Origin: Manduca sexta
Lineage: Eukaryota > Arthropoda > Insecta > Lepidoptera > Sphingidae
Reading direction: 5' to 3'
NCBI RefSeq assembly: GCF_014839805.1
Contig: NC_051130.1
Location: forward strand, 248,001-312,000
Length of the DNA: 64,000 nucleotides
In this document: in pieces, positions 49,311 through 60,223 of the stretch
How the letters are laid out: each line of letters begins with the position of its first letter
Position numbering within the stretch: the first letter of the stretch is position 1
Made by a program: the position numbers and the translations under genes
Notes under the pieces: model-generated
Told to the model about the DNA's origin: nothing
Seen by the model: the letters and a program-made list of their open reading frames with translations, nothing else
The model's database searches: none

Positions 49311-51734
49311 CTCAAGACCTAACCTTGTTTCATAGGTCAAGACATACGAAATATTAAAACAACAATTTCAAATTACAAAACTCCTTTAATATAAATGTAA
49401 TCATAAATAAAAGCTACATAATATCGACTGAACAATAGCTTAATATACATGTTGCTAAAACGATTGCTCTAGTAAGGACTGTATGCAATTTTAGTATTTA
49501 TAATTGAGTTTGAGCAATTTTAGTTTCGTTTCGCCAGCGGGTTAGTGCCCACACATTGACAAATACTTTCCTATTAGTAGATATAATATTTTATATAAAA
49601 TCTTTAACCGAGATAGACTATTCAAGTTATAAACAACAAGAATACATACAATACGTGCTACTGGCGAGAATTATTTTTGGACCAATCCTTTAATTACCTC
49701 AGAACGAGTACTGCCAGTATAAATATTCTGAGTATACATCGACAAAAAGTATTTATTTTTAGCCAACAGGCTATATCTGAAGCCCTTCTAAACTGGTCCG
49801 ATTATTTTGTGGTTTGTATCACACGAATCCTTTTACCATTTACAAAACGTCCCAAATCCTTAAGCATTTAAAGGTTCGAGTGGAATATTGTTTTGTTGAT
49901 CTTCGTTATATCGTAGTTATATCTGTAATATCATTATTGTTATCATTAAAGTGCATGCAGTCCTCAACTAGTGCAATCTGGTTCCACAATTAATAATAAA
50001 GATAAATTACATTGAGTTTGGTTCGGTTCCGTTAAGGCACGTTAAAGGCCATTCATTGCGTTTAAAGCTTACATTACTTACTCTTAAAATATACTATATT
50101 CGTGTAGCTGTTTATATCTAATGAGTGATATAATGTTCGCAATAGTTTAGACAATCTTCAAGAATTATCAAGTTAAGTATTAGTAGTATATTTATTTATG
50201 CATATGTTTAAGAGTAAACACCCCAAGGTATCACATAGACTAGAAATAATTATTATTTGTTTTGATATGCGGATGGAACCCACGGCCTCCCGACATAAAG
50301 CAGGCTTATCGCCCGCTGCGCCAACAAGGCCGTTGATATGTAGGAACAGGAAAAACGGAAATCAAATCTAGATTGACTAAAAGCTTTGTTAAATATAAAG
50401 CAAAATATTAAGAAGCGAATAAAATACCGTCGGAAACTATTGCAAAACGGATTTTTCGATTAGAACCGTAAATTATTCGGAAATAACTGATTGGTACAGA
50501 AAAGATTTAATCGAAGATCGATAATCAAATTATATGACGAAACCACACATAATACTTACATATACTTATTATTACAAAATAGTGTTGTAAAGATAGATAA
50601 TTTTAAAACGTAATAATTTCAAAATTATGTTGCGTTTAAAACAGTATAAAATAGTCAAAAACTTTATCAAAATTCGTTAGTTCACGAAAAATAATTAATC
50701 TTTTTAAAAGAGTAGGTAATCGGTTTTAATAATTCTTAGTTGCCATCAAATCTACATAAGTAGGTAAATAATATATCCAAAGATGGACAAAGCTGCAACT
50801 TTAACTATTGAATCACTAAAACTTTATCATAAACAAATATATTTGCAATAATTTAAACTGCAGGTTCAGGAATAAAATGTGTTTCGATTCAGAAAAACTC
50901 GTACAAATGGAACTTTTGACCTCACGGTTCGCGACGCACGTAAAGTGGCGCTACACGCGACCGATACAATTTTGTACTTTTATTTGCAACGCACACTGAA
51001 TGGCAAAATTTTGTTAATTATTTTTTACCGAAACTGTAGTCGTAATAAGAATTTTTATTTTATTGTTATTTATGTTTGTTAACACTACGTTTTCACAGTA
51101 TTATAACAATGTAGTAGTCATTTTGCATGTCACGGTTCTTCACATAATACCTGACATTCATTTGTCAAATTTCTAATATTACTGAGAGAAAGCAGCAAGT
51201 ACGAGCTGAGATTATTTGAGTTTCGTCATTATGTAATACTTATATAAATAGTCAAAAGAACGTGAAATACTTATATTTAGATAAAACGTCACACAAATTA
51301 TTTAAAATTAACTTATAAGAAATAAATTCTTCAGAGAGCACCATTCCGGGCACCGAAACATTAACGCTTTTGTGCCGTTTAATCATAATATGATGTTATT
51401 CATTACATTATCTTGTATGCATTGTGATCAAGAATGTAGCCAGAGACCTGTAGACGGGTTAATTTGGGTTATCAATCACTTCCCGAAATCTTTGAATAAC
51501 TTTGTGGACGACTCATTTTATTTCCTTGTTGCCGTCGCAAGTAATGCCAGAAGAATAAATTATTTGGAGTGTTTTATAATATACTTTTAAGTATATTCTT
51601 AAAATGTTTCAAATAGTTTTGTATACATTTTTTTCCGGTGAATAGTTCCTAATTACGGTCCTGACTGAGACCAATTACTTTCCTTGCTTTATACCGTAAG
51701 AGGCGATTAAATAAGGTCATTGAGGTCATGCGCG
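49311..51734. other. AT-rich DNA up to gap 3
   Basis: No gene recognised. It carries one minus-strand tRNA-derived SINE head at 50268-50336. Other open stretches are below any level I can support. Confidence 0.45.
50268..50336 (-). repeat. tRNA-like SINE head
   Basis: On the minus strand: GGCCTTGTTGGCGCAGCGGG (A-box) and GGCCGTGGGTTCCATCCGCA (B-box). Spacing suits a Pol III promoter. No cloverleaf with a proper acceptor stem was found, so it is called a SINE head, not a tRNA. Confidence 0.6.
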
Positions 51735-52234
51735 NNNNNNNNNNNNNNNNNNNNNNNNNNNNNNNNNNNNNNNNNNNNNNNNNNNNNNNNNNNNNNNNNN
51801 NNNNNNNNNNNNNNNNNNNNNNNNNNNNNNNNNNNNNNNNNNNNNNNNNNNNNNNNNNNNNNNNNNNNNNNNNNNNNNNNNNNNNNNNNNNNNNNNNNNN
51901 NNNNNNNNNNNNNNNNNNNNNNNNNNNNNNNNNNNNNNNNNNNNNNNNNNNNNNNNNNNNNNNNNNNNNNNNNNNNNNNNNNNNNNNNNNNNNNNNNNNN
52001 NNNNNNNNNNNNNNNNNNNNNNNNNNNNNNNNNNNNNNNNNNNNNNNNNNNNNNNNNNNNNNNNNNNNNNNNNNNNNNNNNNNNNNNNNNNNNNNNNNNN
52101 NNNNNNNNNNNNNNNNNNNNNNNNNNNNNNNNNNNNNNNNNNNNNNNNNNNNNNNNNNNNNNNNNNNNNNNNNNNNNNNNNNNNNNNNNNNNNNNNNNNN
52201 NNNNNNNNNNNNNNNNNNNNNNNNNNNNNNNNNN
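51735..52234. other. Assembly gap 3 (500 N)
   Basis: Exactly 500 unknown bases, just upstream of the decayed kinase copy. Its first exon, if it exists, may lie in the missing sequence. Confidence 0.99.
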
Positions 52235-52358
52235 TTATAAAATTATTCTTACTTGACATCCCAAATTTTTCTTGCTCTGGACATTTACCTAACTACACCC
52301 CCTGCTTTTAGATCGGACCCTGGTTAACTGATAATTACCTTTTGTATATAATTTTCAG

Positions 52359-53327
52359 GATGGAAGTGTGGAGGTAAAAATTATAGATTACTAGGGCATT
52401 TCGGGAAGCATCCCCGACCTTCGATCTGCTGTACTTCATATTCTCCGGCACCGACAAGGGGAAGTTCCGCGACCAGTACTCACGGAACAGCTCCCTGGAC
52501 CACTACTACAAGGGAGCCTTAGCCTAGCCATGAAGAGACTGGCTCTCAACCCTGATGAGATCTTATTCTAGAGAAGACTTCGACTTTGACTACAAAACGG
52601 TGAAAGTGGTCATTGACGCTTCGTGTATGGCACGCCACGTATCGGTCGGTGTCGGAACGGTCTAGTGGGCATGGTTTCATAAATAATCTTCAATTTAGAT
52701 AAGAAAGTTTGAACACGTATGTATTTATTTTGGACACTTACATGACATTTCGTGATTATTTTTATTTTTGTCGCATCACCATTTGTACATATTAAAAATA
52801 TCTAGGTCCGTTTTAACGATGACACGTCGAATTTATTACCGTCGCAAGTAATGATTGTTTCGATGGCGTAGTTGTATTACGGTACAACTACAGTGGTGAG
52901 GTTCTATCTGGATCCCCGGGAAAGGCAAAGGGATATTGGGTTTTTCTACTCAGTATCAGCCCGGAGTCTGAAATTTGTGCCCAATATTGGCGACAGGCTC
53001 GCTCCCTATCATCCAACATTAACATCTTGGAAACGAAATACACGCGGGGAGCCTGGGTATACCAGTTGCGCCTCTGCCTATCCTTCGGGGATATAAGGTT
53101 TGAGTATGTGTATGTTTGTAATAAGGTAATAAAATTCACAGAAACTTCCATTCGGATTGATCCTGGCGATGATGGTGTTGCCAGTGATCACCGTAGACGA
53201 AGAGAACGCCCCTAAAGTGGACGAGGACTTGGACATACAAAGCTTCGTGGTAAACAACACGAGCGACCTCCTCCGCGAGAGAATCAACGAAGTTGTCGAC
53301 GATTTTATACGCTGGGGTCTTGTGTAA
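52359..53327 (+). pseudogene. Ecdysteroid-kinase-like gene, decayed 3' copy
   Basis: A partial duplicate of the gene at 55064-58857. Its exon 2 equivalent (52359-52599) is 241 nt against 231. It has an early in-frame stop (VKIIDY then TAG) and several small insertions, so it cannot encode the domain. Its last exon (53142-53327) is open and the same length as in the intact gene (186 nt, ending RWGLV-stop). Homology also covers intron sequence before exon 2 and the 3' flank (TCGCCAGATGTTACC...GTGACGCTAG). The exon equivalent to 55064-55813 is absent or hidden in the gap. Confidence 0.85.
52855..53128 (+). repeat. SINE in the last intron of the decayed kinase copy
   Basis: The head is TTTCGATGGCGTAGTTGTAT. 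A B-box-like CTGGATCCCCGGG comes next, then TTTTTCTACTCAGTATCAGC and a 3' part GGGGATATAAGGTTTGAGTA. A shortened relative sits at the same intron position in the intact gene (58525-58650). Confidence 0.75.
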
Positions 53328-55063
53328 AAACATTAACATATCAAGGGTCGCCAGATGTTACCGGTGACGCTAGATGGCGCCACAGGAGTTTGAGTAATTA
53401 CAAGTGCCGCGTGCGCAGCTACTCATAATGTCTGACGGTCGTCTAGAAAAAGGAATACGAACACGTATTATTTGTTTTCACTTGTGGATGTTACAGTCAA
53501 TATAAAAATAATATATTTTTGTACGCTGACGCGACAGCAAAGCATAATGAAAAATATGTATTTCAATAACACTTGTAAACTACCTATGCTTATAATAAAT
53601 AATTTTATTTGATTTTGGGTATTTTATTGGTACTATATTTTAATTAATGGATGATCGTAGTAAAAATTAATGATAATAACTAAAAAGCGGCAAATATACT
53701 TCTATCCATCATAAAAGCGTTGACGTGCCTGTACCAAGTACATTCCTTCCAGTGCAATTGTGCCTGGCAAAATGATTCCTTTAGTTTTGAATTTTGTCTT
53801 TAAGAAAGTTTACGAGCAAGCCAAACAAGCTTGTATTTAAATGCTTTAAAATATAAAATGAACTTTTGATGTAAAGAAACTTTTTTTATACTACGTAAAA
53901 CTAAATGCTTGACGCGAAATTGAGATTAGTCAAGATTATGTTACCTTCATAATGATCATACACTAGTTAATCTCGCGCGAAGCTTGTATCTCTACATAAT
54001 ATAAAATAAAAATTGATTCAAATAAAAGTTATTTTTTATGAGCATTCAAATAAAAGCTTGTTTTTAAAAAGGTTTCTAACTATTGTACTCTATTAAATTT
54101 TTTATATTAAAATTTAGTGACAACATTTTGACCTCAATAATTGGAACCAAACATCATAATCAGCGACATTAAAAACCCTAGAATGGCAAAACTTCAAACG
54201 GATTAGACAAATTTGATTTCTGGGCACTATCTTAGTTTCCTCTACGTGATTTTTTATCGTCTAGAGGTAACCCTCGTAAGTGCCTACAACAATAGGATAT
54301 TACACTTTTGTTTTGAATCTTCAGGTGATAAAATACCATTATAAATTTTATAAAAAAATATATTCAATCAATAAGTGCTTTTAAAATACATTTAAATATT
54401 ACATTTTAAATTTTCCCGCGTAAATAAACGAAAACGCTAGAGGCCACGTTGCTGACGTCATCTCGACAGTAAACATCAAGTAACAACACTGTGCATTGAG
54501 AAAGAGGAAATTATTACAATTAATATGAGCTAATAATCTTATCATTGGTGTGTTGTTCCTGCATGAAAGAATACTAGTGTAAAAACGACGAAAAATAAAT
54601 ATGGATTCAAGTGCCAACAGATATAACTATGAGGATAAGTTCTTTACAACTTGCGTTACATTTTTTAACAATTTAGCAGAAGGCATTTGGTTTAGTATGA
54701 TCTATATGATGACCTAAGTATTAGATTAGTAGCCAAACATGACCGACCGTCTGCCCCACATTACACACACAAACTACCCCTGGGTAAAACGTTCTCCAAA
54801 AATCCGCACAGAATGACCTGACCTGCAGGACCTCTCGGTCCCTGCCAATAATACAAGAAGGTAAGTAATATAAATAAATAAGGAAAAAAGATGCTGATAA
54901 CATTACGTTTAATATAATCAAATAAGTTATCAAATGATAATATGTGACCTAACTCACAACAATACAGATAAGATTATATTTTGTATTTAAATCACGACAC
55001 AAACAATATGGAACTCATTTGCTTGTATTACATCGCATCGTAGTTACAATTGAAGCGCGAACC
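53328..55063. other. Spacer between the two kinase copies
   Basis: AT-rich, no coding region recognised. The final few hundred bases presumably hold the promoter of the intact gene; no TATA box stands out. Confidence 0.45.
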
Positions 55064-58000
55064 ATGTCAGAACACAAGCAAATATTCACCGAGATACTGA
55101 ACAAGATAGTGGCCGAGCGGGCGCTCGTCGCTCCTCGAGTGAAGATACAACCCATCAGCAGCGGCGGAGCCAACTTCACCACCCAGCTGTTCAAGGCGAC
55201 CATCAGCCACGGAGACAATGAGCTGAAACTGTTCGCGAAAGTGGCAGCCGTCGGAGACAAATTCAGAAACCAAATTGAAGGTTTCCGAATGTTTGAAACA
55301 GAAAACGATTTTTACACCAAACTTATAAAAATATACGAAAACCTTCAAGAGAAGCACAATGTGCCGCAAGATAAGAGGTTTGTAGCGCCGAAGTGTTACG
55401 GATGCAGCAGCAAGCTGTATGAAGAAGTGCTCGTGTTGGAGGACTTGTCGGCACAAGGGTTCACAGTGTACGACAGGATGAAGTCGGTGGATTGGGACTA
55501 CGCCTCCAAGGCTGTGGAGGAAATCGCTAAGTTTCACGCTCTGTCTGTCGCATTTGAGAAAGAAAACAAGGAAGAATTTAATGAATATGTGGGAACTTTA
55601 ACATTCTCATTGGATAAAGAGACTACAAAACATTTCACCGATATCATTAACAAGGGAGTTAATTTGATTAAGGAAGAAAATAGAAGTAGAGTAGAAGCAT
55701 TCATAGCATCCGTTGGGAGGTTGGATGACGATGATATGTTTAAACCGGTGAAACTAAACGTACTGGCACATTGCGACAACAGAGTCAGCAACCAAATGTA
55801 CAGGGTAAACGAGGTGAGTACCTACACCCACCAATAAGATTTATTATACATATGATTATAAGTATTACACCTTTAAAACTCTTAAATTACTAAATCCTAC
55901 ATATTATTTTTATAAGAAGAATTTATTGTATAAGGCCACAACAACAACCCTGCGAACTCATTTAAAACATGTATCGGTGTATAGTGAATTATAACATTAG
56001 TTATGTTTATAAGTAGTTACTAGTGAGTAGCGGGCACCTTATACAGTGAAACCTGGTTAGGTGGGACGTGAGTAAGTGGGAATCCTCTATTATTGACGAT
56101 TCCAATGAGGTCCCGGCACTCTGTCATCGAATTACCTCTGTTAATGGGATTTTTCGAACCTGGTTAAATGAGCTTTGAATTCTAGGTTTTTTTCAATGTT
56201 TACCTCTATAATTGGGACTCAGGAGCTCAATTCCCTATTCAAATGAGACATTTTAAGTGTCGACAGTCGACACAATTGTTTTCGAACAAATTTATATATA
56301 TATAAACAATTTCTTTCACACATCCTTTGTTTGTCAGTACTGTCTCAGGTTTTAGCCTACAAGCAAGGTAAAAGTGTACAAAATATCTAAACGAAAATTA
56401 AAGCTTCTATCCGACTATGTTAGTAGAAAGTCGCGTCAGAACTGTGTACAGAGAATAAGATAACAATGTCAAATGTAAGTTTTTGATCAAATTTATTCCA
56501 TCGAAAGACAGGTTTCAGCAACCAGAAATCAAATATAACAAACGTAACCGATTACTTAAAGTCATAAAAACTTTACTATATTGTGTTATTTTTTTATAAT
56601 AAATACATTAAGAAACACCTAAACTTAGTTCGTAACACCAAAAATACGTTTTTTTATTAACATTTCTATCTCTATAAATGTCATAACGGTACATTTCAAC
56701 CTCTATAAGCGGGGGCTCTGTAAACGAAACAACTATAATTAAATCTGTCTTATAGGAAAATTTGATAAATGAAAACCTCTTTAAAAGTAAAAATCCTTGG
56801 TCCCTTGAGAACTCAATTAACCAGGTATCATTGTATATATAAAAAATAATATTTCGATGTCATTATTAATGTTCAAAAATATAACCTATAAGTTATTGGT
56901 TGAACGTTTAAAATATCAACGTACTTAGACAAAATAACAACACAAGATAAACATTAAACGTTTAAACAATTAACTTATGATAGTACTCCTTATTCTTTAC
57001 TCTTTAATAATTGTAATTTTGACGTTTAATTAAACATGTTATTTTTTTTAACTATTAATATATAATCATTAATGATTTTTAACCGTAAATCACATCACTA
57101 AGAGATAGTTAAAAATCAATGTATACACTACAGCTATTAAACGACACTATGGATCACCTCAGGTTCCATTGTACTATTATTTTTTGCCATAGAACTAATT
57201 ATCGCACGGCCCGATATATCTATTTCACCGCTCCGGGCAAATACAATAGTCACCACCCTTTACATTAACACCATATAAGCCATGAACTTGTTATTCCAAA
57301 GAAAATAGCATAAAAATCCTTGTTGTTCGGCTGCAAAGTATGGTAATTTTTATAAAATTATTTTTACTTGCCGTCCACCATTTTTCGTGATTTGGGCATT
57401 TACTCGACTACTCTATCCTCCTTTCAATGGAGCCTTAATTAATAAAAATTATGAAAATGACTTTAGTGTGTAATTCTCAGGATGGAGGCGTGGAGGTAAA
57501 AATTGTAGATTACCAGACCATCCTGGAAGCGTCACCGGCCATCGATCTGGTGTACTTCATTTTCACTGGCACCGACAAGAAGTTCCGCGACCAGTACTAC
57601 GAACAGCTCCTGGACCACTACTACAAGGAGCTCAGCCTAGCCATGAAGAGGCTGGCTCTCAACCCTGATGAGATCTATCCGAGGGAGGACTTCGACTTTG
57701 AATACAAAACGGTGAGTTATGATGATATGGTGAAATTTTATAAAGAAGTCCGCCCACATAGCTATGTGCTATGAACGTATCAGGCACGGAAAAGAAACAC
57801 AGGACGGACTACTATGCTTACTACAACGTATCATAACCGTGCATAATGTTTTTATTGACTACAGCATCGTCGCGTGCTATGCACGGACCGTTGCGGCGTG
57901 GGCAAAATATACTCGCTAACAATTGTTGACGCTCCGTGTATGGCACGTGCGGTGTTGGTCGGTGACGGAAAAGTCTGGGCTTGATTCATACTTTTCGATA

Positions 58001-58857
58001 CAAATTATATTTTCTTGCCTGCCACGGTTTGTGCGTGGTTTGTGTGAAACGATGTAATAAGCAAAATATATGTTGAGATCAGACAGGGGAACTGTCTGAT
58101 CTCAACATATTAAAGCAGAGCAATCGATGAAGGCTTAAACTTGTTCAACACCAAGGGTTTTCCATTTAAAGAAACATAAATTGAGTAAATTTAATTGAAA
58201 ACCAAATGAATTACGAGTAAAATGAACTAAGATGCTTGAAACAAGAAACGATGACGAAACCATCTAAGGAAATTATAGTTTGAAGTAAGTATCGAGATAG
58301 CTAGAGTTTTGATTGAGAATTACCAAACTTCAATCTGAATATGAAAGTTTTAATGGCAACAAATCATTAAAATAACACGTATTTATTTTTCGATAGACTC
58401 ATACCACTTTTCAATTTTTTTTTGTCGCATCACTATTCGTTTGCTTTAAAAATATCTTAATCCGTTTTAACGATTTGAATCGATATGATTTATTTCCGTC
58501 GTATAAGCATAACAATTGAAAAAAAGATAATGAGGTCTCGGGTTCGACCCCCGGATTGAGCAAAATGAAAAACACATAAGGGAGAGTGGGTGTACCAGTT
58601 GCTCTGGCTACCCCTTTGGGGATATGAAGCGTGAGTATGTGTGTGTGTTTATAAGGTAGTAAAATTTACAGAAACTTCCACTCGGGTTGACCCTGGCGAT
58701 GATGACGTTGCCGTTGATCACTGTAGACGAGAAGAACGCCCCCAATGTGGACAAGAACTTGGGCATGGATAACTTCTTGGTGGACAACACAAGCGATATC
58801 CTCCGCGAAAGACTGAACGGGGTTGTCGACGACTTTGTACGCTGGGGACTTGTGTAA
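55064..58857 (+). CDS. Ecdysteroid-kinase-like / CHK kinase-like protein (EcKinase family), atypical catalytic loop
   Basis: Member of the insect EcKinase family, relatives of choline kinases that phosphorylate ecdysteroids and, by proposal, xenobiotics. Exons 55064-55813, 57481-57711 and 58672-58857 join in phase and give 388 residues. The ATG at 55064 is the first in frame after non-ATG upstream codons. Visible: nucleotide-loop-like SSGGANFTTQLFKA (32-45), Lys in LKLFAKV (55-60), acidic FETENDFY (77-84), hinge LVLEDLSAQGF (123-133), catalytic loop at 236-243 and metal-site-like VDYQ (259-262). The loop reads HCDNRVSN, where the family normally has HGDxWxxN: the Asp and last Asn are kept, while Gly and Trp are replaced by Cys and Arg. 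Intron 1 contains a 790-bp DNA transposon, and intron 2 a SINE and a perfect hairpin. Substrate cannot be told from sequence. Confidence 0.9.
56044..56833. mobile_element. Non-autonomous Tc1/mariner-superfamily (pogo/Tigger-like) element, 790 bp
   Basis: The left end CAGTGAAACCTGGTTA and the reverse complement of the right end CAATGATACCTGGTTA match at 14 of 16 positions. Both borders carry TA (56042-56043 and 56834-56835), the usual target duplication of this superfamily. Subterminal words repeat (GTGGGA, ATTGGGACTC). There is no transposase frame. It lies in intron 1 of the intact kinase gene. Confidence 0.8.
58068..58110. repeat. Perfect 19-bp hairpin with 5-nt loop
   Basis: The arm ATATGTTGAGATCAGACAG at 58068-58086 is followed by GGGAA and the exact reverse complement at 58092-58110. 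It lies in intron 2 of the kinase gene and no counterpart is seen in the decayed copy. Confidence 0.9.
58525..58650 (+). repeat. SINE remnant in intron 2 of the intact kinase gene
   Basis: B-box-like TCTCGGGTTCGACCCCCGGA (about 58535-58554), then GAGTGGGTGTACCAGTTGCT and GGGGATATGAAGCGTGAGTA. This matches the ends of 52855-53128 with the central part lost. Confidence 0.7.
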
Positions 58858-58963
58858 AAACGTTCTTTTAACCAGAATCGCCAGATGTTACCCGTGACGC
58901 TAGGTGGATATAGACGCTAGGAATTAGAACACGTATTTTTTTCGACAATTTTACTACAGGTAA

Positions 58964-59232
58964 TTGTACGATGTTTTGCCTGAATATCGTAATTTTTTAA
59001 AGATATTATATCGTCCTAATGATAATGATACGATTCAAACCTTCCAATTTAATCGAGTCCTTTTTGGCTTAAAGTCAAGTCTATATTTAGCTATGCGTAC
59101 TGTTCGCAAGTTAGCTGAGGATATGGGTAATACTTATCCAGAAACATCCTTAGTCGCAGCATCTAAAATGTACATGGATGATTTAGTACATTCGGTGCCT
59201 GATGATGCTAATGCAATTAGCCTTGCTTATTA
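58964..59232 (+). mobile_element. BEL/Pao retrotransposon reverse-transcriptase fragment
   Basis: About 89 codons resemble the central reverse-transcriptase domain of BEL/Pao LTR elements: a NRVLFGLKSSLYLAMRTV stretch and, about 30 residues on, the MYMDDLVHS catalytic-type box. No LTR, gag, protease or integrase is seen nearby, so it is an isolated fragment, 100 bp after the kinase gene. Confidence 0.75.
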
Positions 59233-59269
59233 ATTAATATCTTTGTTTATTTAAAAAAATAGACAATCG

Positions 59270-60223
59270 TTGTACAGTTAATGTTAATTACGATAAATCG
59301 GCCTACGATAATTCCTCTTCTATGGCAGTTTCCATTTGCTGTAGGTTTTCTGGAACGGGATCACGAGCTCCAACCTTCATTTTATTCGGTCCCGTAGGTG
59401 TTTTATAGGATTGAAGTCAGGGCTATTAGCTGGCCAACGCATTACTTGAATCCCAATCTCTTGAAGGTACTGTGTTACTGTTTTAGCTACATGAGGTCTC
59501 ACCTTGTCATGCATTAGCAGAAAATCAGAGCCAAAATATCCGGTACATAGCATAACATGAGGTTCTAAAATCTCTCTTATATAAATATAGGCATTTATAG
59601 CTCGATGTCGTAAAAAACGAGTTCGGTACGTCCCCTAAAAGAAATGCTACCGCAAAACATTGAAGAGCCGCCTCCGAATCTAACGGTCTCACGAATATAA
59701 CATTGGGCGTAACGTTCCCCAGCTCTTCTCATAACATTGCGGCGACCGTCAAAGTTAATAAAATTCATCCGGTTTTCATCCCAAAACAATATTGTTTCCA
59801 ACTGCGCCAAAGTCCTATTGACACATTGTCTAGCAAAATCTAACCTGACTTGCCAGTGAGCTGGAGTAAGTTTTAGGCCTGATGTTGGTTTGTGTGGCCT
59901 CAGATTTTGTTCTACGAGACTATGCCTTCTTCTTTATATTATTTCCGTGTATGACGTTCCGTGAGTCTACCCTGAAGATCAACTGCAGGAAGATGACGAT
60001 TTCGTAAAGACGCCAAGACTACAAATCGGTTATCTGTAGGATTTGTGACACGTCTTCCTCTAGGACCGCGTCCCGGCGATACTGTCCCGGCTCTAAATAG
60101 CGTCTATTGTCCTACTGCAACGTATCGCAGACGGACTCAGGTTCTTCTTGCCACATTACGCCGACTCAGGCTTTCGCGTATAAAGGTCACTACTCGTGCA
60201 GCTTGTGCCTCGATAGTATCCAT
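59270..60223 (-). pseudogene. Tc1-like transposase, dead copy
   Basis: The minus strand starts at ATG 60223-60221 with an N-terminal helix-turn-helix region (REGLS-type, here FIRESLSRRNVARRT), broken by stops, then LRNRHLPAVDLQGRLTERH. The DDE part is clear: ETILFWDENRMNF (first Asp), RFGGGSSMFCGSISF, FLLMHDKVRPHVAKTVTQYL (second Asp) and RWPANSPDFNPIKHL (third catalytic region). Multiple stops and frameshifts, so it cannot make active protein. Terminal inverted repeats were not delimited. Confidence 0.88.

Noticed and set aside
50268..50336. Candidate tRNA gene
   Set aside because: A and B boxes are present but no proper acceptor stem or anticodon arm could be drawn; better explained as a SINE head.
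55067..55537. 156-codon frame on -
   Set aside because: Antisense shadow of kinase exon 1.
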